Of a stretch of 9,764 bases of DNA, positions 6,489 through 9,764 are shown piece after piece. Every line of letters begins with the position of its first letter. Positions within the stretch are counted from its first letter, which is position 1. Both the position numbers and the translations under genes were made by a program. A model generated the notes under the pieces. It saw only the letters and a program-made list of their open reading frames with translations, had not been told where the DNA came from and did no database searches. The DNA is from Eubacteriales Family XIII. Incertae Sedis bacterium (GTDB lineage: Bacteria; Bacillota; Clostridia; Peptostreptococcales; Anaerovoracaceae), in NCBI GenBank assembly GCA_031263875.1, contig JAISEX010000292.1:1-9764 (forward strand). Reading direction: 5' to 3'.

Positions 6489-7618
6489 CGCACGCCCTCC
6501 GTTCCCGCGCGCGGCGGCGGATAAGAATTCCCCAGCAGTTCCTCTATGGTCTTATCATCTATATCGACCTGATACATTACGTCGAAATACTCGCGAACGA
6601 TCTCCTTCATGTCCACGTCGTAGATATCCGGATAGAGCAGATTCGCGATCCAGTGGATGCCGAGGATGCGGTTCACGCCCGGCGGCCTATCGCACCACGC
6701 CCACGGTTCGTTCGGCATCGCGTAAACGCGGCCGTTCTTCACCGCCGTTATCTGCGCCCAGCTTGGATTCGTGCGGATGTCGTCGCACGCGCCGCCCCGA
6801 ATGTCGGTATCCCACGCGACGATCACCTCCGGATCCCATTTCAGCACCTGTTCCAGCGACACGTCCGTCATGCCGCCGCCATATGTTTCCTCGCACTGCG
6901 CCGCGTCCAGCGCGCCGCCCTCGAGAAACCCCAGCATGTGCTGCGAGGTTTCCGGTTCCGTCTGTAATCCCTCCGGGCCCTCCGCGTAATAGAGCGTGAT
7001 CCGCTCTTCCTCCGGTATGGTTTTAACAACGTCGTGAACTGCCGCGTAGCTCTTTTCGCAATAATCCGCGAGTTCCTCCGCGCGTTCCTTCCGGTTCAGA
7101 ATCTCACCGAGAAACCGGAACGCCGCCGGAATCTTGTCAAACGAGCCGTCGATGAGCACGCAGGGTATGCCCGTCTGCGCCTGCAAACTCTCCGCTTCGG
7201 AAATATTTTGCCGCGTCAGCCCGATGCCGCTGATCGAAAACATAATGTCGATATCCTCCGTCAGCAGCGATTCGCGGTCGATCTCGCCGTTGTTGTGGAT
7301 CGTCCCGAGATAGGGAAGTTTGTCCACACCCTCCGGGAGAAAGCGAAGCTGGCTTTCCGTAAATTTACTCGCCGTGCCGCCGAGCAAGTCGGGCGACAGC
7401 GACGTAATGTAGACCTGCGCGAGAGCCGAGGTGAAGAACACGGAATGGATATTGTCCGCCGTCGGGATCTCCAGCTCGCGTCCCGCGTCGTCCGTGATCG
7501 TCCGCTTGCCGAGCAGCACGGAATCCGCCGCCGCGCGCATGCCGCCGCACGCGCCGGACCCGAGCGTCACGAACAGGAGCGCAAGACACAAAACTGCCGA
7601 AACAAGACGCTTCCTCAT
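6485..7618 (-). CDS. Periplasmic-binding-protein-like lipoprotein (FepB/BtuF family) of the ABC importer
   Basis: This 377-residue extracellular substrate-binding protein resembles the iron-siderophore/cobalamin-binding (TroA-like, Peripla_BP_2) family. An N-terminal signal (positive MRKR, hydrophobic core to about residue 22) ends in GSGAC, a plausible lipoprotein cysteine at residue 24. The -3 position is Ser rather than the usual Leu, so the lipobox is imperfect. The mature domain begins with TITDDAGRELEIP, a common family opening, and contains SLEQVLKWDPEVIVAWD, the typical second-lobe segment, then NPSWAQITAVKNGRVYAMP, also typical. The C-terminal part carries WCDRPPGVNRILGIHWIANLLYPD and an acidic helix, an extension often seen in family members of anaerobes (from memory). 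It overlaps the ATPase and the following surface-protein gene by 4 nt each (ATGA). The ligand is not deducible. Confidence 0.92.
   Translation of the reverse strand: MRKRLVSAVLCLALLFVTLGSGACGGMRAAADSVLLGKRTITDDAGRELEIPTADNIHSVFFTSALAQVYITSLSPDLLGGTASKFTESQLRFLPEGVDKLPYLGTIHNNGEIDRESLLTEDIDIMFSISGIGLTRQNISEAESLQAQTGIPCVLIDGSFDKIPAAFRFLGEILNRKERAEELADYCEKSYAAVHDVVKTIPEEERITLYYAEGPEGLQTEPETSQHMLGFLEGGALDAAQCEETYGGGMTDVSLEQVLKWDPEVIVAWDTDIRGGACDDIRTNPSWAQITAVKNGRVYAMPNEPWAWCDRPPGVNRILGIHWIANLLYPDIYDVDMKEIVREYFDVMYQVDIDDKTIEELLGNSYPPPRAGTEGVR
6495..6500 (-). promoter_or_regulatory. Ribosome binding site for the 700-residue surface protein
   Basis: GGAGGG on the minus strand, 6 nt before the ATG at 6488, lies inside the end of the binding-protein gene. 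It supports that ATG over the internal ATG at codon 7. Confidence 0.75.
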
Positions 7619-8409
7619 AGCGGGACCACCGTCTTTCTGTCCTCCCCGTTTTGCATATGGACCGAGGTGACAAGCGCCCGCACACCGAAAATTTCGCAGA
7701 GCATCTCGGCGGTGACCGTTTCTTCCGGCGTCCCGACCCGGCGTATCACCCCGTCCTGCATCACGATGACCGTATCCGCGCAGAGCAGCACATGATGCGG
7801 ATCGTGCGTTACCATAATGATCGACATACCGCCGCGACCGAGCGCCCGCAGCCGCTGGAGCACCATCTGCTGGTTCCCGTAATCGAGCGAAGCCGTCGGC
7901 TCGTCCATAATCAGCACGCGCGGCTGTTGCGCGAGCGCGCGCGCTATCAGCACGAGCTGCTGCTGCCCGCCCGATAATTCCGTATAGACGCTCTTTGCGA
8001 TCGATTCGATCCCGAGCGTTTCCAGCGCGTGATACGCGGCGATTTTATCCGTGTCCGACGGGCCCGCCACCGACGAAGCGAGATGCGGCGTCCGCCCGAG
8101 CAGCACGACGTCGGAAACGAGGAACGGAAACGGCAGGCTGTGGACCTGCGGTATATACGCGAAAATCTTGGCGCGCTCCCGCGCCGGAGCGACGTGCCCC
8201 GCACCGGCATCGATAATGTCAGCGCCGTCCACCGAAACGGTTCCCGCAAACAGCGGCAGCAATCCCAAAATGCCTTTGAGCGCCGTCGTCTTACCGCAAC
8301 CGTTCGCCCCGATAATGCACGTGAAATTGCCGTTTTCCACCGTGAAATCCGCCCCGTGAACGACCTCTTTTTTATCGTAGCCCGTGCGCAAATTGCTCAC
8401 CCTCAGCAT
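7615..8409 (-). CDS. FecE/BtuD-type ABC transporter ATPase
   Basis: This 264-residue cytoplasmic nucleotide-binding subunit powers the FecCD-type importer. All ABC motifs are intact: Walker A GANGCGKTT at residues 34-42, Q-loop glutamine at about 88 (YIPQ), signature LSGGQ at 145-149, Walker B VLIMDEP with the catalytic glutamate at 170, D-loop SLD at 174-176, and the H-loop histidine at 202 (VTHD). Length is typical of FepC/BtuD-like subunits. Two in-frame GTG codons lie upstream (8418 and 8412), but the ATG at 8409 is preferred: a G-rich ribosome site (AGGGGGTGG) precedes it by about 5 nt, and it forms a TGATG junction with the permease stop. The 3' end overlaps the binding-protein start by 4 nt (ATGA), showing translational coupling. 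Confidence 0.95.
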   Translation of the reverse strand: MLRVSNLRTGYDKKEVVHGADFTVENGNFTCIIGANGCGKTTALKGILGLLPLFAGTVSVDGADIIDAGAGHVAPARERAKIFAYIPQVHSLPFPFLVSDVVLLGRTPHLASSVAGPSDTDKIAAYHALETLGIESIAKSVYTELSGGQQQLVLIARALAQQPRVLIMDEPTASLDYGNQQMVLQRLRALGRGGMSIIMVTHDPHHVLLCADTVIVMQDGVIRRVGTPEETVTAEMLCEIFGVRALVTSVHMQNGEDRKTVVPL

Positions 8410-9440
8410 CACGACCACCCCCTGAGGTTTTTCCGGTAGATGAAGATGAAAAACGGAACGCCGAGAATGCTCGTCAACAGCCCGATCGGGATCTCGACGC
8501 TGTACAGCAGCCGCGCGACGTTATCCACTATTAATAGGAAAGTAGCGCCCGTGAGCATCGTCGTCGGAAGCAGTATCTTGTAATTCGGCCCCACGATCGA
8601 CCGCGTCAGGTGCGGCACAACGAGGCCGATCCACCCGATAACGCCGGCGACCGCGATCGAACTTGCCGTCAGGAGCGTCGCGCCCAGTATGACAAACGTC
8701 CGCGTCCGTCCGGTGTGGATCCCCAGCGTTCTCGCCTCGTCCTCACCGAAACTCAGCACGTTCAGATTCCACCCCTGCGTCAGAACGAGAGCGAAGCCCG
8801 CGATCATCGGAATGAGAAGCGGCAGAACGTCGGAACGCTCGGCTCCCGCGAAGGAGCCCATCAGCCAAAAGGTGATCGCCGGCAGCTTGTCGTCCGCGTC
8901 CGCGACCGATTTGATAATCGTCATGCCGCTCGTGAACAGCGTGCCGACCAGAATGCCCGCGAGTATCAGGCCGAGCAGCGCGTCGCCGCGAATAATTCTA
9001 TTGATAAACATCACGAGACCGACCGCCGCAAGACCGCCGGTAAAAGCAAAGAGCTGTATAAATTCGTTACCGAGATTGAGCAGCAGGGCGAGACAAGCTC
9101 CGAACGAAGCTCCGGCGGAAGCGCCGAGAAGATCCGGCGAAACAAGCGGATTTTTGAACATGCCCTGATAAGACGCGCCGGCGACGGAAAGCCCCATCCC
9201 GACGAGGATCACGATGATGATGCGCGGAAGCCGGATATTGAACAGCGCCGCGGCGAGCTTCGGATCGGCCGCTTCCGCGCCGGAGAGTTTGGCGGCGACC
9301 GTCTGCAGGATAGCGGCCGGTGAAGCAAAATAACGCCCGAGGCCAAAAGATATCAGCGCGACTACCGCCAGCCCCACGGCGAGCAAACATATTTTTCGCA
9401 CCTGACGTTTGGTCGAAAACGTGTCGAAAACTTCATTCAT
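8409..9440 (-). CDS. FecCD-family ABC permease for a metal chelate (iron-siderophore/heme/cobalamin type)
   Basis: This 343-residue polytopic membrane protein forms the translocation channel of a type II ABC importer. Family hallmarks are visible: RLPR at residues 70-73, the segment around 88-111 with NPLVSPDLLG and GASAGA, the ATPase-contacting loop containing DEARTLGIHTGRTR, GLVVPH at 272-277, and the conserved VEIPIG and GVPFF near the C-terminus. Its length matches BtuC/FhuB-half/FecD proteins. Only one permease gene is present, so it presumably acts as a homodimer. The ATG at 9440 is chosen over the GTG at 9446 because of ribosome-site spacing. It is the first gene of the operon, and its TGA overlaps the ATG of the ATPase by one base. 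The family is secure. The substrate (iron-siderophore, heme, cobalamin or another metal complex) cannot be read from the sequence. Confidence 0.95.
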   Translation of the reverse strand: MNEVFDTFSTKRQVRKICLLAVGLAVVALISFGLGRYFASPAAILQTVAAKLSGAEAADPKLAAALFNIRLPRIIIVILVGMGLSVAGASYQGMFKNPLVSPDLLGASAGASFGACLALLLNLGNEFIQLFAFTGGLAAVGLVMFINRIIRGDALLGLILAGILVGTLFTSGMTIIKSVADADDKLPAITFWLMGSFAGAERSDVLPLLIPMIAGFALVLTQGWNLNVLSFGEDEARTLGIHTGRTRTFVILGATLLTASSIAVAGVIGWIGLVVPHLTRSIVGPNYKILLPTTMLTGATFLLIVDNVARLLYSVEIPIGLLTSILGVPFFIFIYRKNLRGWS

Positions 9441-9445
9441 CGTCA

Positions 9446-9450
9446 CTTCC
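9446..9450 (-). promoter_or_regulatory. Ribosome binding site deciding the permease start
   Basis: GGAAG on the minus strand ends 5 nt before the ATG at 9440. The alternative in-frame GTG at 9446 would have this site directly against it with no spacing, so the ATG two codons later is preferred. Confidence 0.6.
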
Positions 9451-9470
9451 GTTTAACCGTACTAAATGTA

Positions 9471-9476
9471 AGTATA
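9471..9476 (-). promoter_or_regulatory. Possible -10 element of the operon promoter
   Basis: On the minus strand this reads TATACT, one mismatch from TATAAT, and lies 30 nt upstream of the chosen ATG of the permease, leaving room for a short leader. No recognisable -35 hexamer sits 16-18 nt further upstream, so the call rests on one hexamer and its location. Confidence 0.25.
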
Positions 9477-9505
9477 ACCAATACAGAGCCCGCGCGTGGC
9501 CCTGC

Positions 9506-9523
9506 CATTATCATGCCATAATG
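9506..9523. promoter_or_regulatory. Partial dyad, possible metalloregulator operator
   Basis: CATTAT and ATAATG form 6-bp inverted arms around a 6-nt centre. The dyad lies about 65-83 bp upstream of the permease start. AT-rich hexamers of the GATAAT/ATTATC kind are building blocks of Fur-type operators, and the downstream genes encode a metal-chelate-type importer, so an iron- or metal-responsive site is conceivable. The arrangement does not match the standard Fur 7-1-7 layout, so this is weak. Confidence 0.2.
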
Positions 9524-9609
9524 CGTCATATCTTTCCGTTTGTTGAACAACTTTCAGAACGCCCAAAAGCGCTTCCGCCACTGCCCGCGAGGAAACTTAT
9601 GTGGGCGCA

Positions 9610-9625
9610 TGGGGCTAGCGCCCCA
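9610..9625. repeat. Short GC-rich inverted repeat (6-bp arms)
   Basis: The arms TGGGGC and GCCCCA flank TAGC. No T-tract follows on either strand. It sits in the same non-coding stretch as the 9667-9685 hairpin and may be part of the same repeat unit. Confidence 0.5.
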
Positions 9626-9666
9626 CCGGGCTATTCGCTCCAATTCCGCTTATGACACCGTCGTCA

Positions 9667-9685
9667 CTGCGGGCTTGACCCGCAG
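9667..9685. repeat. Perfect inverted repeat (7-bp arms, 5-nt loop)
   Basis: The arms CTGCGGG and CCCGCAG flank the loop CTTGA. There is no T-run on either side, so it does not look like an intrinsic terminator. It lies more than 220 bp upstream of the first gene of the minus-strand operon and most likely belongs to a REP-like intergenic repeat. Confidence 0.6.
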
Positions 9686-9764
9686 TCCCGCAGACCGGGG
9701 TATCTATGCGAGCGTACCCGCGGAATTTCCGCTGCTATCCCTTGCGCGAGAAATGCGGGCAGGA
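9686..9764. repeat. GC-rich intergenic sequence, probable part of a dispersed repeat, reaching the window edge
   Basis: This stretch follows a perfect 7-bp hairpin at 9667-9685 and contains a second possible stem (GGGTA at about 9698 with TACCC at about 9715). All three minus-strand frames close within or just beyond it, so no gene tail enters from the right. The wording resembles short GC-rich interspersed repeats seen between genes in many bacterial genomes. That resemblance is a memory-based impression; the copy number cannot be tested from one window. Confidence 0.35.

Larger units (their letters stand above)
9441..9764. other. Non-coding region upstream of the operon
   Basis: This 324-bp stretch has no supported gene. 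Its right half (about 9600-9764) is GC-rich and holds two short perfect hairpins, apparently repeat DNA. Its left half (about 9441-9530) is AT-richer and is where the promoter of the minus-strand operon should lie; a partial dyad (9506-9523) and a possible -10 element (9471-9476) are listed separately. No tRNA, rRNA or clear riboswitch core was recognised. Confidence 0.7.

Noticed and set aside
9560..9595. GCCACTG resembling part of a cobalamin riboswitch
   Set aside because: It is on the plus strand, facing away from the operon, and no other conserved riboswitch segment such as GCCAGGAGACC was found.
1..9764. CRISPR array, tRNA, rRNA or insertion-sequence transposase
   Set aside because: No regularly spaced repeats, cloverleaf, rRNA-like segment or transposase-like frame was seen.

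Overview
The window carries one continuous block of genes, all on the minus strand. It reads from right to left, with about 320 bp of non-coding DNA at its upstream (right) end and an unfinished gene at the left edge. No convincing gene was found on the plus strand. Long plus-strand open frames exist, but they are arginine-rich antisense shadows of GC-rich genes. The organism looks like a GC-rich Gram-positive (monoderm) bacterium, probably in Clostridia or a neighbouring lineage. The grounds are strong AGGAGG-type ribosome sites, secreted proteins with FIVAR-like, Ig-like and GLUG-like modules typical of Gram-positive surface proteins, and a surface protein ending in one membrane helix plus an Arg-rich tail. 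This is inference, since no marker gene is present.

Layout in transcription order: (1) upstream region 9441-9764, with repeat-like hairpins at its far end and possible promoter and operator elements near the first gene. (2) A complete ABC importer of the iron-siderophore/heme/cobalamin class: FecCD permease (9440-8409), ATPase (8409-7615) and substrate-binding protein (7618-6485), joined by 1-nt and 4-nt stop/start overlaps. (3) A 700-residue secreted, membrane-anchored multidomain protein (6488-4386), also joined by a 4-nt overlap. (4) A MotA/TolQ/ExbB-family proton-channel subunit (4384-3674), starting 1 nt after the previous stop. (5) A 161-bp gap packed with four inverted repeats. (6) A small one-helix protein resembling DUF2149 (3512-3126), probably the ExbD-like partner of the ExbB-like protein. 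(7) A very large secreted protein with at least eight GLUG-like repeats and then Ig-like beta modules (3120 to beyond the left edge; 1040 codons visible).

Together the genes suggest an envelope uptake machine. Large surface proteins capture a ligand, an ExbB/DUF2149 pair draws on the ion-motive force, and a FecCD-type ABC importer moves a metal chelate across the membrane. This resembles the logic of TonB-ExbB-ExbD, but in what appears to be a cell without an outer membrane. The gene families and overlaps are visible in the sequence; the energised-uptake role and the substrate are inference.
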